The notes beneath the pieces were generated by a model. The model did no database searches. It saw only the letters and a list, made by a program, of their open reading frames with translations, and was not told the origin of the DNA. From Erythroxylum novogranatense (taxonomy: Eukaryota > Streptophyta > Magnoliopsida > Malpighiales > Erythroxylaceae), in assembly GCA_029891385.1 (NCBI GenBank), contig CM057228.1, positions 60,829,783 to 60,893,782 on the forward strand: DNA of 64,000 bases, read 5' to 3'. Of the stretch, positions 12,336 to 25,200 are shown piece by piece (position 1 is the first letter of the stretch; every line of letters starts with the position of its first letter). Made by a program: the position numbers and the translations under genes.

Positions 12336-12565
12336 CGTCGCGACCTACGCCCTTTCGTCGCGACGTGAAAAGCTCACTCGTCGCGTTGCACAAAGCCACG
12401 TTCGTTGCGACGTGGAACCCATTCGTCGCGACGCACCAATCCACGCTCGTCGCGTCGTCGACCCGAGCTCGTCGCGACTAATAAAAATAATTACATTCAA
12501 TTATTCGTCGCGACGAAGCCCTCGGCGCTTTTGCGCTCGTCGCGACGTGCGACGATCCGATCGTC
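12336..12565. repeat. CpG-dense palindrome island in LTR C (CGTCGCGACG words)
   Basis: The 10-base palindrome CGTCGCGACG occurs exactly at 12356, 12424, 12506 and 12538, with near copies at 12336 and 12470. The words are separated by ordinary AT-rich sequence. The same palindrome recurs in the unrelated element G near 45253-45376 and 46816. Confidence 0.9.
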
Positions 12566-12883
12566 TTCTCCGATCGTTTTCCGTCCATTTTCTCACTCTA
12601 AACCCCATTAAACACTCTCAACTACTCAAATCAACTATAATAAAGGCCATAAATGCAGTAGGAACCATTAATAACAACATTAAACCAGTAAAAACTTACC
12701 AAATCACAGATCGATCCTCAAATCCCTCAAAATCGTCGTAAGCCCTAAAATGTTTCAAATCTAACGATGATCCATTCTCAGCTCCTCAATCCGATGGGGA
12801 GGATCGAAGATCACCGTGGGAGGAGAGAAGGAGAAACTTGTGATGGCCTTCGGTAGTTTCTCCCCAATTTTTTCCAAACCTAG

Positions 12884-12893
12884 CTATTTATAG
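12884..12893 (-). promoter_or_regulatory. TATA box of LTR C (CTATAAATAG, minus strand)
   Basis: The minus strand reads CTATAAATAG, a strong plant TATA box, about 520 bases from the right end of the LTR. GA-rich leader-like sequence follows downstream in the minus direction. Confidence 0.6.
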
Positions 12894-13739
12894 GCATAGG
12901 TCTCCAAATTAGTCCAAATTTCAGTCTCTAAATTTCAGTGGCTCAACGTATTTATTTCCTATCAGTCTCACTCTAACTTTTCCATTTCCATTGAACAATT
13001 CTTTCGATACTATACGGTCAATCGGTCAGTCTCTCAATTATTTCCAATCCGGGCTTTTCCTCCTGAATTTCCCGAAAATTTCCTATAAGCCATCATCAAT
13101 TTCCAATTACACTCAAACTATTTTAAATCAGTCACTTGAACACATTAACTCCTAATTCCTCATTTAATCACGATTGATCGATCGATCGGTCCACAATTCG
13201 ATCGGTTCACAAACGGTCAATTTCAAATAATTCCAATTTACAATTAAATACAGGAAAATCATGAATGCATGTACCAATGAATATATGGATATGCAGTAAC
13301 CCAGTTCCTCTCTAACTAGAGGCCAGTAGCATACTCAGTCAATAAATCTGAAGAAACCGATCATCGGTCCGATATTACCATTTTACCCTTCACGTGAAGA
13401 ACGGATGTTACAATTATCGGAATCGAGTGGCAAACGAATAGTGATTGTGATTTTATTGGAGTGTGACTTGATAGAGTTGGAATCTAGTTAATTGAATTAT
13501 GGTATTTTGGAATTGTTATAATTATGAGTGAAAGAGATCAAATTAGGAAATTCGGGAATAGAATCGGAAATGTCATAACATGTATAGTACGCAATCTGTT
13601 TGATACATGTGCGTAATGGATTATTGAAATTGTACAATTAGTAATGTTAGATTATTCGATTGTTTGATTATTTTAAAGGCATCGCTGGAGCAATTCCACG
13701 GATATGCTGGGACTTCCAGGCTGTAGCTCGGAAGTGTAG

Positions 13740-14456
13740 GTGAGTAACCTAGCTGGTTCCTCAACCTTTATGTGTTTAATCTTATATGTATTAATGCCAT
13801 GTGGAGTTAAGGATGGACATATGTGTGATTGATTTTGATTGATTTCGGACCACGGATGTTCGAAATAGTGAAAATGTGATATTGAAGTGCTAATGTGAGT
13901 AAATGTTTATGAATGCATTAGCGAATTGAATTGTAAATGCCTCAGTGAAAATGAATGGAAATTGCATATGATTGAAATACCGGACCAAAGGTCCGAAGAA
14001 AAGAAAAATGGTATCGAAATGGAAAATGAGACATGTGCATTCATGCATAATGCCCTGATCAGATAATGATGGTTGTGACTGGAGCTGCCACTGAGAGGGA
14101 TTAGTGCATACCCAGAGGGCTCTCCTACTTGCCTAAAATGCGATTACTGTTACTGAACCAAGCCTTGTGCTCGAGGGGAGTTAGTGCATACCCTGAGGGC
14201 TCTCCTACTCCCTAGACGCGTCCGATTTCTGATAAGTGATAGGCGCTCGGTCATGACACCGTAAGAAATTGAAAGTGTCACATGTGCATTGCATATGTAT
14301 GTGATTGACTTTGAAAGATGAATTGCATATGATATTTCTGGAAATGCTATTGTGTGATTATGTGTATATGATTTGTGAATGCATGAGTTGAGTAAACCAT
14401 CGATGATGTTTCTCTCTGAGTTCGCAAACTCATCCAACATTGCAATTATTTTTCAG
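13740..14456 (+). other. Candidate leader intron of LTR B with hairpin 14418-14431
   Basis: The donor is GTGTAG/GTGAGT at 13740 and the acceptor GCAATTATTTTTCAG ends at 14456, giving 717 bases. Hairpin GAGTTCGCAAACTC ends 25 bases before the acceptor. Compared with A and M the stem is GAGTT/AACTC instead of GAGCT/AGCTC, a compensatory change. Confidence 0.5.
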
Positions 14457-14948
14457 AAAATGAAGAGTACCCCGTTAGACAAACGGGAGTATGACTACCG
14501 CTAGCAAGGCAGAGTAAAGGGTCGGGATCAGTTCACGTCTGCATTTGTGTCGTTTTGTTTAGTGTAAATTTGTATTTCTGCGAGTTCCGCAGATTAGAGA
14601 TTTTATTTAATGGGCCCCTATTAGTCATTGTGTAATTGTATTGTATTATTGAAATGTTCGAAAATGGCATTGGGCCCAGTTGGGTCATGCATTTCTGTTT
14701 ATGAATGATTGAACACTAATGAGTGCCTTTCAATGACAGAGAAATTGTGTTTGATTGAAAATATTGTTGTAATAAAACGGGCCCAAAATGTTTATTATTT
14801 TCTGCGCACTCAACCGTTTTCAAAAAGAAAAATGTCATAACGAGATTTAAAGTGTAGTTGATTGTTATAGCATACCACCATCGCGGGTCACGGGCTCGGA
14901 TATCACCCTCGATGTCGGGTTCGGGTCTCGTGGGAGTGGGGTGCTACA

Positions 14949-16580
14949 TCTTTCCACAATGAGACAATAGTTAGGCAGAATAAGCTCTAAGTAATCAGGG
15001 ATATTACAACATCAATTAGCATATATCAACACCTTAACTTTATCATTTAGAGGGAAGAGATTCTTCACATATAGGAATAAATGAGATTGGTGAATATGGA
15101 CTATATTGCTAAAGTCATCAAAGAACTGCAATGTTATTTCCCTAATTATTATTTGACATTTTAGATTCCTTACAAGTTTGGATTTCACTTTCATTGATTT
15201 AGAAAGATCTCATTAAAAGGAAGGCTTATTGGTTACTTAAAAAATAATTTTTCCCCTTAGGAAGTATAAATTTGTCCACTTTTCCTATAATGAGTTTTTA
15301 TATACTAGCATTCTTTATAATCTCTTTCTCATCACCACTTTATTACTCATACTTATAGAAATGATTCCTAGTCCTCCTTCACTTTGAAGCTTGAAAACAT
15401 CACACCATTTCACCTTTAACATTCCTCTCCCAATTTCGTTTTCATCTTAAACAGTTCCTTATTAACTTCTCTAGTGACTATATATTAACGCTTTAGCCAA
15501 AAATATGTATGAAGTATATAAGATATAAAGGGAGATAAGGATAGATATGATTATCATTAATCAACTAGATTATGATAATTCTTTGTTGCAATAATAACCT
15601 TTAGATCCTCTCAATAAAGGGAGGACATTCCTTGCATTATAGTTTCATGGTAGATTATGGGCCCAGATAAGTGCATAGAGGTTTCCTAACTTGTACTTTT
15701 GAAGTAGTTGATAACCTTTCGGCCATATGGTAAGCACTAGTAGAAAGAATAAGATGGCTCTTATTGTAGTTGATGCTCAAACTGGACATATCTATAAAGT
15801 TTTCCAAATAGTTAATAAGGATGTTAATTGCTCTCTCCTTAGCCTTAGAGAATAAGAGTAAGTTATCAACAAATTATAGACTAGTTTTTTACATTGTCTA
15901 TAATTCTTGAATCGTATAACAATATCCATCTTATGTTTAATTAGTCTATTCATATCATCCACGTATAAAATGAAAATATATGGTGATCATAAGGGGTCCC
16001 TTTACTTTAGGCCTCAACCTCTATTGAATAATTTAGAAGATTCACCATTTATTAAAGATACTAAATTAGGTGGTTGTAATACATAATTACAACCACATTG
16101 TAAATTTCTTATGGAATTCAAATACCTCTAATAATTTCATAACAAACTCCCAACTAATAGTGTCATATGTTTTGTGAAAATCCACTTTTATAGCACAATC
16201 TTTTGGATCTATCCTTCTCATGTAACCTTTAAATAATTCTTGTGCTATCATTACATTGTATTTAATGTGTTTATCTTCTAAAAATGCTCCTTATGTGTCA
16301 ATCCGTATAGATATGAGCAACTTTTTCATTATAGAACCTAAAAGCTTATAAATGATTTTGTACAAGAAGTTATAAAACGAAATGTGTATATAATCACTTA
16401 AGGATTCAGGATTATTAGATTTAGGGACTATATGTGAGAAACTCTTATTAATTTCCTTTAACATTTTAATCTTATAAAAAAACTCCAAGATAACTTTTGT
16501 AACCATTACTTTGATCTTTGGTCTAGCTTTTTAGTAAAAGAATCCATTAAGACTATTAAAACCAAGGGCTTTTGTTATAC
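14949..16580 (-). pseudogene. LINE ORF2 reverse transcriptase, middle and C-terminal part, decayed
   Basis: Minus-strand translation from 16580 downward gives KALGFNSLNGFF (the kaPGpDGf region), then FHKTYDTISWEFV (matching DF.KAYD.i.W.f), then FVDNLLLFSKAKER (the F.DDlllF.ka catalytic region, with N for the second Asp), and finally LQSEGGLGI (matching pK.eGGLGi). This order is diagnostic of a plant L1-type reverse transcriptase. Stops and frameshifts are frequent, so the copy is old and dead. The last bases run up to D; the reading resumes at 19378. Confidence 0.85.
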
Positions 16581-19377
16581 TGTAATACCCACATATCCCC
16601 TAGAAGGATATGCAAATGTTACTTAGAATAGTACTTAAACATATCAAAACAATACAAAACATTGCCAGAAATTCAAACAACCAATCATTACTTTTCCATA
16701 CATATTCGACTTTAAACATAATTTATCTAGCACATTGAATTTATCCAAATATATGCTTCAATTACAACACCATCCTGAATTAAAGTTATTGCATTACAAA
16801 CCCTTAAACAAAACAGTAAACATCTTAAGCTCAAATACACTCTGCATTACAATATTTACAAACTTTAAACAAAATACATCATGTCTCATATTATTACATA
16901 CAACTCAAACATACATTCCTAAAACAAAAACATTAACATACATTCCCAAAACAAAACACATTCTTCATTGGCCTTTGCGATTGTTATTATCCTAGTCTTC
17001 AACTCCTATATGAACCTCACAGGGCAATACTACCGTGCTAAGCATAAAGCTTATTGAGGAATAAACTAACCAGGATATAAGCAGGTAACTATTTCAAACA
17101 GTCATCCAAACATTCACATATGATTATAAACAATGTTTACTTATTCATTTTCAAACTGAACCAAAATATCACGATTCTCTTAACAAAATATAACATATAA
17201 GAACATGTTACACATTTAACTTCAGAGCAAAACTCACCAATTTCAAAACTGAATATGATAATATCAGAACAAAACTTTTCTGTAACAAAACAAAATTTGC
17301 TTATTTCATAACAGAGCTCAGATGTTTCATATCAAAGCTAATTTATATAAGAACTAAGCATATAATACAAAATAAGTTAGCAAGTTAATCCTTTACACAA
17401 AAGTGGGTAACGAGACTAATACAGGAGATACCGTGATCAGTATCACAGAGCAGTATAGACTAATGTCTTAGTAACAAGAGACACTGAAATGTCACAAGAG
17501 CAACTGTAGACCCTTCTAGGCATTCCTATTTACCCACGAATAGGACTTAACAATTTTAAAACAAAACAGGTTAATTTCAAAATTCTCACGTGAGGAACGC
17601 ATTGCAACATATACCACTTTCTTCCATTTTGTTCAACTTGACATATTAATTAATTTCTAAACAAACTAACATGTCATACAATTACAAGTATGTGCAACAA
17701 TGCATCAATAGAGTTATTGAGTCATACAAATTGAAAGCACTACCAATATAATCCCAAATATCATACCCCTTGGACACTTGATGGTCTAGAAATTAACATA
17801 ATCCCAAATATCAAACTCTTTAAACATTTGATGATTCGGAAATTAACACAATATCATCGTAGAAATTCCTAAATCACAAACATCCATAACCAATTCATAA
17901 TATATAAGCCTTTGGAACTCATTCATTTATGAGCACACCAAGCGGTATTCACCATTATTAAACCATACATTCTTTATATTATCATCTCACTTGATAATGA
18001 ATAATTAAATTAAGTGTCACTCAATTAAATTGAATACCAATTTAAGTTCATAACACACCTTAAACAAGTCCATTTTTGTCCTATTATAGAAAATAAATTA
18101 ACTTAACCTTATTTAGTTCATCAATTGCTTAAATCCCTTTTTTTCCACCTTCCTAATCATTTCCCACAATTGTGGGATAAGTGACCCGAAACCTTCAAAC
18201 AACTATTTTCACAGGACAAGTTTTTGGATCCATTTTGTATGGCCCTTCTGACCTAAAAACTTATGTTTTTAGACAATACGTTTTTCTAAAAAAATGTTCC
18301 TCTATGTTTTAAGTTTTTAAAAATAAAAATAATTCAATTTGGTTCATTATTCTGAGAGTTATACCCAAAATACTACAGATTGTTTTCAACAGTGGACAAC
18401 AACCAAAACTCAACTTGGTTCCAAGTTTCAAAACCCTTAATGATAGAAATAAAATTCTATTCCTTCATAAAAGTTGTAGATATATGTATCTAGTTTAATA
18501 TGAATTTAAAATCATCCAATTTGGATACATACAGGTCATGATATGGGTAAAGTACTGATACCTATCGAGTGGAACCTCCTTCTAACAAGTATCCAGTATG
18601 TAGCAAGTTTCTAAATTCAATTGTTTCTCAATTCAATACACATTTTATCCACTTCAAACATCAAAGAATACATGTTCTAATATGATACCAAGTTTAGCAT
18701 TTCCTTACCTCTTTAAACTTCAAAGGAAAAATCCAAGATCAAGCTAAACTAAGCTTCAAAGCAATCAACATATACCTATAATTAAGGTGCAACTTTCAGC
18801 ACCAACTAGATAATAATACATAGAGTTACATAACCTACTTCTTAATGAAATAATGAACAAAGATGATGATCCAAGATTCAGGAAAGTTCCAGAAGTTTAA
18901 GAGAATATGGGAGGTTTGGGTGGAGAGAAGAAAGCAAAGTGAAGAAAGAAAAAAACAGAAAATGTTTCCAGTAGAAACTTGCTCATCACCATCTAGTTGT
19001 CACTCCCACCATTTGACACTTAAACACCATGGCATGAAGCTCACTTGCCCACCATTTAAGTTGTCATTTGTAACACTTTAATTAAGCCACTTTTCCTTTT
19101 TACTATGATGCCAAATGTCACATAATGGATGATGCCAAATGTCAATGCATAAACTATGCCAAATGTCAACTCATAGGCTTAATCATTCTAATTTTCATGT
19201 ACCAACGTAACATGTCTCTTGACCATTTTTTTCTAGTCCAAATGTATATTTAAATACCTCAATTCTCTAATTGCTTCAATTAATTCCAATTGACTAACTA
19301 TGGTCCATCAATACCAAAATTCAAGTCATATGCCTTTCACTTTCAAATCGTAGCACAATTTTAACTCATATCATACA
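16581..19377 (-). mobile_element. Probable LTR D, about 2.8 kb, inside the LINE
   Basis: It begins TGTAATACCC. The right end is uncertain; the best fit is CATACA at 19377, which gives imperfect duplications TATAC (16576-16580) and TGTAC (19378-19382). The block is non-coding and separates two LINE fragments that belong together. A stem-loop TAAGC-ATAAA-GCTTA at 17039-17053 may correspond to the acceptor hairpin of the other LTRs. Orientation is inferred from the GGGTATTACA terminus. Confidence 0.5.
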
Positions 19378-20060
19378 TGTACTTTCATAAATATGTAACA
19401 TTTTATCTAGGGTATATTTTGGGGCCTTAAATATACTCATTTCAAATACTACCCTTTCTATATCTTGAGTTATGAGTGGGCTATTTAGGAACTCCAAATC
19501 TTCTTTCCAAAATTTGTTAACAACAAAAGAGTATAGTTGTTTTATAGAGGACCTGCTACTAGCAGTTATACCTAGGGACATTTTTAAAGAAACTATAGGC
19601 CTCCTTCTTGATATCATATTACCTAGATATCTTTCCTCCTTAAGGAACACATTTTATTAAATTTTTTCTTCCCATACTAAATTATAAAAAAATTTGTATT
19701 ATTATCCACATCCCTAATCTATTGGATCCTTGCTCTCTAATGAATGAGTGAATTGTGGTTTCTAATGATGTAATATAATCCCTTAGAGTTAAGTCTTCTT
19801 CCATAATCATATTCTTATCTCTAGGTTTTTTATAAATTGTATATTATATAGACTATAGCTTTAACTTAGTCTCTAAAACAAACTTATTAATATCAGTCCC
19901 TCTCTTGGAATTAATAATTTTTAGTTAATTTTTTATGGACTTCAACTTCACAAAACATATATAAGCATTATACCCCACCACCCTTTAATAAATGCCATTC
20001 TAAATGGCCTTGTCAAATCCCTCTATCTTAACTATAATGTTTCTTGAAATTAAATAAATG
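19378..20060 (-). pseudogene. LINE ORF2, N-terminal reverse transcriptase part, decayed
   Basis: Minus-strand translation from about 20030 downward gives VKIEGFDKAI, then YICFVKLKSIK, then DNNTNFFYNLVWEEK (the GD.NT.FFh module preceding plant L1 reverse transcriptase), then ITQDIERVVFEMSIFKAPK. The last part precedes KALGFN of 16560, with a few extra codons at the junction. Single stops lie between the motifs. The endonuclease domain that should lie further 5' was not found on this strand. Confidence 0.8.
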
Positions 20061-20523
20061 TATTTCTAAGAAAAGAAGGTACTTTCTTTCTCTCACTTAC
20101 TATTTTCTCTCTGACTTCTCTCATCCTTGATTACACTTTTGCACCTTTCTTTTTCCTGTTTTGGAAAATTTTTTCTAGGATACTGAGCTAGTCTTTGTTA
20201 GTTCACTATCAATTACATGTGGGTGGAGGCTTTTGCCTCATAAGAAGGCTACCTTTTGATCTTCCACATGGACTTGGAAATAGGCAGTTCCTCCCTCTCT
20301 AATGAGGATTTTCTGACTCTCTACAGAGAAGCCCTCATGGCTAGGATTAGCAATAGACATGAAGGTACAAAGCTAGTTTCTCTTTTTAGTGACACCAACA
20401 TATCTAGTGCATGGAAAACAAAGTCCCTGTTTACCATAAAAAGGACACTCTAAAGCACTATCATAATTTTGTCAAAGATGGCATTGTTTCTTCTTCGATG
20501 GAACTGCCGCAGGCTAGAGCAAA
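20061..20523 (+). pseudogene. Possible 5' LINE segment (ORF1 start region), inverted
   Basis: A weakly open plus-strand stretch from 20256 (MIFHMDLEIGSSSLSNEDF) has no clear family match by eye. It lies between minus-strand LINE ORF2 and LTR E, beyond which plus-strand LINE ORF1 appears at about 40290. If these pieces belong together, the LINE has an inverted 5' end. The assignment rests on position only. Confidence 0.3.
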
Positions 20524-21253
20524 TGTTGGACCCCGAATTGTTAGTGGAAATATCAAAATGGAATATGAGTTTATGTATGGCTTTGAATTATGATTTGGTA
20601 TATAGATGGTTGTGAAATTAGAATGTGAACTAAGTATATGAATTGAGGTTGAGTGTTGAAGGAATTCCAATTGGAAGTTAGATTTTGTAAAAATAAGATG
20701 TTGAAGTATGTTGAGGATTATGGGATTTTGTATATTTTGTTGTATTCGGATTTTTATTATTGATATTGTAATATGGTTTGAAATATTATTAAAGTTTTGT
20801 AAACATTTTCTTTATGATGTAAGTGAAATAAGGACTTGTGTTGATGAACTTTGATTAGGAGTTGTTGTCATATATATAAGTGAGATAGTATGAAAAAGAA
20901 AGATAGGGTGTTTGGTGAATGATAAGAGGTTATTGAATATGAGAGTGATATGAAATGAGAATGAGCATTGAGAAATTTATTTTGTATGATTATGTTTTAT
21001 TAAAGCTTGAGATTGATGGATGAGTTTTTCTTTGGTTGAGAATTCCATTGTTGCTAGTGTTAGTAGAATATGTTGATTTTGGGAAGAATGTGTGGGATGA
21101 ATCCTTTGAAGTTGAGTTTCAATGATGTTTATAGTTGTTTCATGGATTGAAGTGGTTTAATTGTGGTATTGGAGAAGATATGAGTAATGGAGAAGTTAGG
21201 ATGGATTTAGGACCCTTTGGAGGGGTTTTGGAGGGAGAAAATATGGTGGTACC
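20524..21253 (+). mobile_element. LTR E, left part (U3), interrupted by L
   Basis: It begins TGTTGGACCCCGAATTG, the reverse complement of the right ends of M and L, so E is a plus-oriented relative. GCAAA precedes it. It is interrupted at 21253 by L; the GTACC copy at 21249-21253 is the left half of the L duplication. The sequence is non-coding and continues at 36694. Confidence 0.8.
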
Positions 21254-21549
21254 TGTTGGGATCCGATCTGGGAACCGGATCCCAACCGAAAAACAAAGAA
21301 CGAAGAAAACGGAATCGAATGGAAACGGAAATTTCATATCGAAATTTCAAATCAGAATACAAAGCATAATAATCGAAAGCGAAGCGCATAAACGGAAATT
21401 TCGCATCGAAAATTCGAATCGGAAACAATATGGCGAATTACAATTTGATACAAATAACAGAATGCGAATCGAATCAAAGAACAAAGGTGAACTGAAAGCA
21501 AATCGAATCATAAAGCAACATACAAAGCGAAGTGGATACTTAACAAATG
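21254..21549 (-). mobile_element. Solo LTR L, left part
   Basis: It begins TGTTGGGATCCG directly after GTACC (21249-21253). The last five bases, AAATG at 21545-21549, are the left target-site copy of nested M. Its remainder is 32528-36688, and the two parts together are about 4,457 bp, close to the size of LTR A. Confidence 0.85.
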
Positions 21550-21735
21550 TGTTGGGACCCGATCCGGGAACCGGATCCCAACCGAAAAGCAGAAAGTAAC
21601 AAGAAGGAAACAAAGCGGATTCAAATAGAATAAATCGAATTGGAACACAAATTCCGACACCCGTGAACAAATCTTTTAGGAATCACTGTCGCGTTGGAAA
21701 CCCTAAGACATTTCAAATCCGGTATAATTTTTTTT
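21550..21735 (-). mobile_element. Truncated LTR stub of M
   Basis: It starts TGTTGGGACCCGATCCGG and resembles the ends of L and E more than those of the two full M LTRs. It stops after CCGGTATAA and a run of T, where it joins internal-region sequence. The T-run and TTTAAAC are shared at the junction, suggesting deletion through microhomology of most of a third LTR. Confidence 0.6.
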
Positions 21736-22283
21736 TTAAACAAAAATCATCAAACACTTTCTTACTAATTTCTTTCGAAAACTCATAATCACATCACTTT
21801 CTCTTATCTAATTTTCTCATCATATATGTATCTCATACCACTCATATCATATTAACTTACTATATCTATAACTCATTATTTCTTCAGATATGGACACAAA
21901 TCAATGGTCCATTCTTTAAAGAATCCTAATATGGTTCAATGATCATTTAGCAACTCGTCATCCTTTCATCTTACGGAAGTATAGTCTATATCAATTTCTC
22001 CCAATTCATCACAAAATTCAAATCTTAAGTTCCACAAACACATTTTTCTAATCACTCGTATTCGTATCACCCAAATCAAACCAATCACTTGAATTTGAGC
22101 GTCAAATAGTCATGCACATCAATTTTGAAATTCCTAAAGACAATCATACTTCTTTCATCAAAATCAAATGATCACTTCGCATATTCTCACAAATTTATTC
22201 TTATCTTTACAAACTCGTATCAATTCCTTATTCATACTCATACGCCCAAGTAAGATCATATTACTGGGATCTGATACCATACA
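21736..22283 (-). mobile_element. Partial internal region of M with degenerate PBS
   Basis: This is a near copy of about 27415-27961. The PBS complement at 22268-22279 reads GATCTGATACCA, with one mismatch to the initiator-Met tRNA site. The PPT side has been lost. Confidence 0.75.
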
Positions 22284-25200
22284 TGTTGGATCCCGTTACC
22301 GGAACCCAACTACATACGCAGAACGGAAAACGAAGCAAACGAAAACGAAAGGAAACGGAAATTTCAGATCGAAATTTCAAATCGGAAACAAAATGCGGAG
22401 GCCAATCGAATAAACCTACCGAATCGGATAATAAATTACGAATAACAAAGTCGAGGGCGAGACGAAATCAAGTAGAACAGATCCGACATCCGAGCACAAT
22501 AATAAAAGAAAACGATCAGATGAACATAATCGCGTTGGAAAACCTTAGACTAACTCGGTCTAAAATCTGGTATTTTTTTATTTCTTTTTTTTCTTTAATC
22601 AAACTCATTCTACATATAAACAATCCCTACATTTTTATTCTTTCTCACTTCATTCATCTTAATCATTTCTTATACATTCATATAAATCCTCGAACTCATT
22701 TCTTTATTTTTAATTATCCCTACATTTCTATTCTTTCTCACTTCATTCATCTTAATCATTTCTTATACATTCATATAAATCCTCGAACTCATTTCTTTAA
22801 ACCCATTTTACCGAAATTTTACCGAAATTTTACAAAGATAACTAATTGTATTTTGACAAATTTCAAAATTTAAAACAAAGCAAATGCACTTCTAATATCA
22901 TAATCCATCCAATAACACAAGACAACATCGGACCTCCCGTCCGAATCCCAACACCAAAGAACAAAACACACGCTTAGTTCTAAACACTTCATAAAGTTCA
23001 ATCCATAATACATCAATCACAAACCATTCATATACATTTCAATCCATAATACATAATTTAATCCAATCACAACTCACTCAGATACATAAACATTCACAAT
23101 TCAAAATCTTCATCATAACCAAACTCAAATCCAAAACATACCTAACTCATAACTGATATACATCATGAATTTACAATAACGGCTTTTCAAGCCATAAATA
23201 AAGGCAATACATAAACTATCGGGTTGACATCATACTCGTCTTCCATCCGATCTCCTGTGTGAAAACTTGGAGATGGGGATGAAGGGGGGGGGGGTGAGCT
23301 CGAAAGCTCGTGGATAATATATTTATAAATTGAACCATAAGCGTAAAATCATTTTCAAAACGTTCTTCAAAGCTTATTTCTCAATCCTTCACTTTTTTTT
23401 AAAAAAAACACCATTTATAACACGTTTCCAAAGTCTTACATTTTCAAACATTGATCTCTTATTTTTCAAACTTTTCAAAACTTTCATATTCATAACCAAA
23501 TACAAATCATGAATGCACTACAAACATAACAAAACAAGACACATAACATATCAAATGGTTTGGGTGGTTCTAACAAACGTATCGCACATACCAGCGTGGC
23601 TGGCATGCATGGAAGTGAAGGGGAGTCCGAATCGAACTCCTAAGCCACTTCTTGGGCGTAGGGAGAAGGCTATCGAGGAGACGAGCTGCTCGACTCTTAC
23701 GGAGGGGACCTAACCAAACCCATATAATCACATAATTCAAAACTGAAACTTTCAGATTGCTGAAGGCAGATTGAAAACTTGATTTTCAAACTTTTCATAC
23801 TATGTCATACTAGATACATTCGCATATTCACACAGTTCACGAGTTCATATATCACATCAATTTAAATACCAATCATATTATCGATTAATCACATATCAAT
23901 CAAATGCATAGAAATGAATGCATTTATTTTTCAATCCTTTGAAAACATATTTTCGAAATATTTGTTTTCCTTTCTTAATTTTCAAAATCACATACTTTAC
24001 TCATAATTCAAAATATAAATACATTACCCACTGAATTTTCCTTGCTAGCATCTTGGATTGGTCCAATTGCCCTTCCTTTACTTCCCACGACTTATTGGAC
24101 CTTAATCAAGACATAAAAGCCTTAATTAACACTAAACATCAAAGCTGGAAATTTCTAAAGAATGAAAAACATGACTAAAAACCAAACTCACTTTGCTATG
24201 CCATTCCTAAACCATAACCATCAAAGCCTATCTCAATTTTATCAATTATTTTCAAGAATCTCATGCCTTAAAGAAATCCATAAACTCTGATTTTCTTAAA
24301 CCTCCATTACCTTTCTCATTTCTCTTTTCCTTTAATGCCTTCGTTAAGCATAAAATCCCAATTACCAAAAACATCAATGCTGGAAAATTCTAAGGCTTGG
24401 GAAAACTTGCATTTAACCTATTCAAATCTTCCCTATACCTTCATATTCACACTACAAACCACCATGTTTGAACAAAAATGCAAACTCTCACATATTCTCT
24501 ATGCTGAAATTTTCAAACTTCATGTATTCTTCTTCTTTCCTTTTCCTTCCTCAATAATGTCTTCTTTAAAGCCTTAACTAATTAAATTCTTAAACTTTAC
24601 AAATCTCACAATAAAATCATGAATTAGCTAACATTACCAATGCTGGAATTTTAAACCATCAAGGAAAACATGAAATTTCTTTGCTATCATCTTAGCTACA
24701 CGTTATCTAAGTCATTGTCATCAAACCTATCTCAATAACCAACAACTTTCTCAAAACTCATGCCTAAAAGTTACCTATCACAACCTGATTTTTTTTTCCT
24801 TGATCTTTCTTTTCTTATTCTTTCCTTCTTCCATCATACATCATTCTCCAACCACACTTTTGAACCAAGCAAAGCAAATCCCATCTTTAAGCAAACCTCT
24901 AACAATAGAATCATAATTAACAAAAACCAACTATGCTGGAATTTTTAAAAGGATGTACTAACTTCTATTTAAATTAACCTAACCTACCCTTTCCTTCATA
25001 TTCTTAACAAACCTCTTAAACTTTCCTTCCTAAGCGAGAAAGGCACAATTCTAGCACAAAACCATTGATTAACAAAAATACACATACTGGAAATTTTCCT
25101 CAAGTATGGGAAACATGACTAGTTCTTTCATATAACCTTAGCCATACTTTGTCTAATCTATTAGCATCACAACTTATCTCAATAGCCAACAAATTTTGGA

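Larger units (their letters stand above)
10372..13412 (-). mobile_element. Solo LTR C nested in B, 3.0 kb, 6-bp flanking repeat ATTATC
   Basis: It begins TGTAACACCCCAC and ends GGATGTTACA. ATTATC is repeated exactly at 10366-10371 and 13413-13418, one base longer than the usual 5-bp gypsy duplication. Its minus strand resembles B along its length: TATA-like box, CpG island, the GTGAGTAACCTAG segment, hairpin and terminal block. It is therefore a same-family solo LTR inserted head-on into B. No coding sequence is present. Confidence 0.9.
8874..14948 (+). mobile_element. Solo LTR B, about 3.0 kb plus nested C, TSD TCTTT
   Basis: It begins TGTAGCATCCCG and ends GTGGGGTGCTACA, with perfect TCTTT copies at 8869-8873 and 14949-14953. 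Removing nested C (10372-13412) and its duplicated site leaves about 3,028 bp, all non-coding. A TATA-like TATTTATAAG is at 9429-9438 on the plus strand, followed by a CT-rich leader. B shares with C the segment around GTGAGTAACCTAG, a terminal exon-like block and a CpG-rich island, so both belong to one LTR family in opposite orientations. Confidence 0.92.

Noticed and set aside
12253..12741. 162-codon plus-strand frame in LTR C
   Set aside because: It crosses the CGTCGCGACG island, lies against the LTR transcription direction and has no counterpart in B.
19069..19075. TTGTAACA as right end of LTR D
   Set aside because: It leaves non-LINE sequence up to 19377 and no matching target repeat; CATACA at 19377 fits better, though still imperfectly.
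20475..20523. LRWNCRRLE resembling the start of a LINE endonuclease on the plus strand
   Set aside because: The match is only a few residues and the position relative to ORF1 is wrong for one LINE; likely chance.
21135..21599. 154-codon frame across the E/L/M junctions
   Set aside because: It spans three separate insertions and so cannot be an ancestral gene.
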